Of a stretch of 64,000 nt of DNA, positions 63,032-64,000 are shown piece by piece. Source of the DNA: Apus apus (lineage: Eukaryota; Chordata; Aves; Apodiformes; Apodidae); NCBI RefSeq assembly GCF_020740795.1, contig NC_067285.1:111563652-111627651 (forward strand). The letters are read 5' to 3'. A program made the position numbers and the translations under genes. The stretch's first letter is position 1. The number at the start of each line of letters is the position of its first letter. Under the pieces are notes generated by a model. The model saw only the letters and a program-made list of their open reading frames with translations. It was not told the DNA's origin and made no database searches.

Positions 63032-63877
63032 TCTCTGCATTCACTCATGATCTAGACATGGAGAAATGGTGTAAAACTGGGAGTTAAGGTGAATAACACA
63101 ATTTAAACTGCTTAAAGACTCAACAGGTGTCAATTTATGTGGTAAAATGGACATAAAACCTAATAATATCTGTATTTGGTACACTTGCTATGAACATGTT
63201 TGAGGGAGCACAATCATAGAAATATACCCATCATAAGAGCAAATGAAAAATTAAGATATTCAGGAGGATGTGGAAAGGCAAAAAAAATAGGAAAGTTTAT
63301 AATTCAGTTTCCAAAAGTAGATGGCCAGTTCAGGCTGTCCCATGAAGGGTGCTCAAGCTGCATGTTATTGATACTTTTTCAACTTAGCTAAAGTAAAAAG
63401 CTGTCAAGTAGTTCAAATCTGTGATACATTTGACTCTATGAATGTTTCAAACATTCTACAATTGATTTAAGAAAAAAACTTGCAAACAATCAGAAAAGGT
63501 GAGCATTATTTAAAAATAAACAGGTGCCTTGACCTGTTTAGAATATTAACTAGGCTGCAGTAAAGTAGTCAATATACATTTTAATTATTTATTGAGTGGG
63601 CAAAAATATTTAAAGCTCCTTATAGTTAGTGTGTAACAACATCTCTCCCCCAAAAGTGGGTCAAGGCTTGTAGAGCTTGCATTTATGACATGGGTTCCTC
63701 TTAAAAAAGTAAAACCCAATCCTACAGAAGGAGCTAACACAACAAAGGGTTCAAAGTCTTGTACATCCTAAGTGAGATCTCCTTTGTCTGTGATTTACCT
63801 AAGCCTGAAGCAATAGCCACAGCATGGGGTCTAGTATAGATATAAATGACAAATTGTCTTCAACCCTTTTTGTCTTC
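63032..63877. other. AT-rich DNA, possible intron
   Basis: No recognised repeat or gene. Confidence 0.4.
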
Positions 63878-64000
63878 AGTGCTGCAGGAGCATGATGGTG
63901 ATGATGATGACAGTGGCTCCTCTATCATCCTCCAGATGAAATTCACTCTCCCATATACAAGAACGACAAGGGAGCCTCTGATGATATGTGGGAAGCTGCC
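63878..64000 (+). other. Candidate exon cut by the window end
   Basis: A pyrimidine-rich stretch ending CCTTTTTGTCTTCAG| forms a good 3' splice site at about 63879. Beyond it one plus-strand frame stays open to the end of the window (about 40 codons). It reads LQEHDGDDDDSGSS followed by IILQMKFTLPYTRTTREPLM and then ICGKLP. The acidic Asp run is encoded by a GATGATGATGAC stretch. I recognise no family, and the other two frames contain stops. Without the downstream sequence this is only a candidate. Confidence 0.25.

Overview
The window looks like nuclear DNA from a bird. The main evidence is about 25 fragments of the CR1 LINE on both strands. Nearly all are 5'-truncated, and many keep the diagnostic 3' end: a conserved hairpin-like 3' UTR closed by one to four copies of an ATTCTATG/ATTCTGTG octamer. 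There are no bacterial-style genes, no mammalian SINEs, and no tRNA, rRNA or CRISPR array that I can see. By hand count CR1 covers roughly 11 kb (about 17-18 percent), which is high for an avian window. I cannot name the species.

Layout. 1-48 kb: AT-rich intergenic or intronic DNA. It holds an 845-bp composite purine microsatellite (811-1655), dense CR1 insertions from 3.7 to 39.4 kb, a 24-bp x3 minisatellite (19261-19332), and a probable ancient L3-like CR1 relic near 46.8-47.05 kb. 48.0-50.9 kb: a CpG island, by far the most gene-like part of the window, with a GCC/TCC run, Sp1-, NRF1- and CCAAT-like motifs, two guanine runs of 20 or more, and strong splice donors pointing outward on both strands (minus at 49315|49314, plus at 49711|49712). 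I read it as a promoter with one or two untranslated first exons, possibly bidirectional. 51-64 kb: AT-rich sequence that could be the first intron(s) of a plus-strand gene. It has one well-bounded candidate exon (57449-57655), a candidate 3'-most exon cut by the window end (from about 63878), three CR1 copies and an (ATGG)n tract.

No complete protein-coding gene is supported. The longer reading frames are low-complexity translations of simple repeats, translations of the GC-rich island, or fragments of CR1 ORF2 (endonuclease/reverse transcriptase). I could not identify the gene served by the CpG island. The most notable structures are a CR1 copy with a twin-priming-type 5' inversion (8451-8861), a CR1 copy with about 2 kb of ORF2 excised, a chance 386-codon chimeric frame across two head-to-head CR1s, the composite purine tract, and a 15-kb stretch without young CR1 centred on the CpG island.
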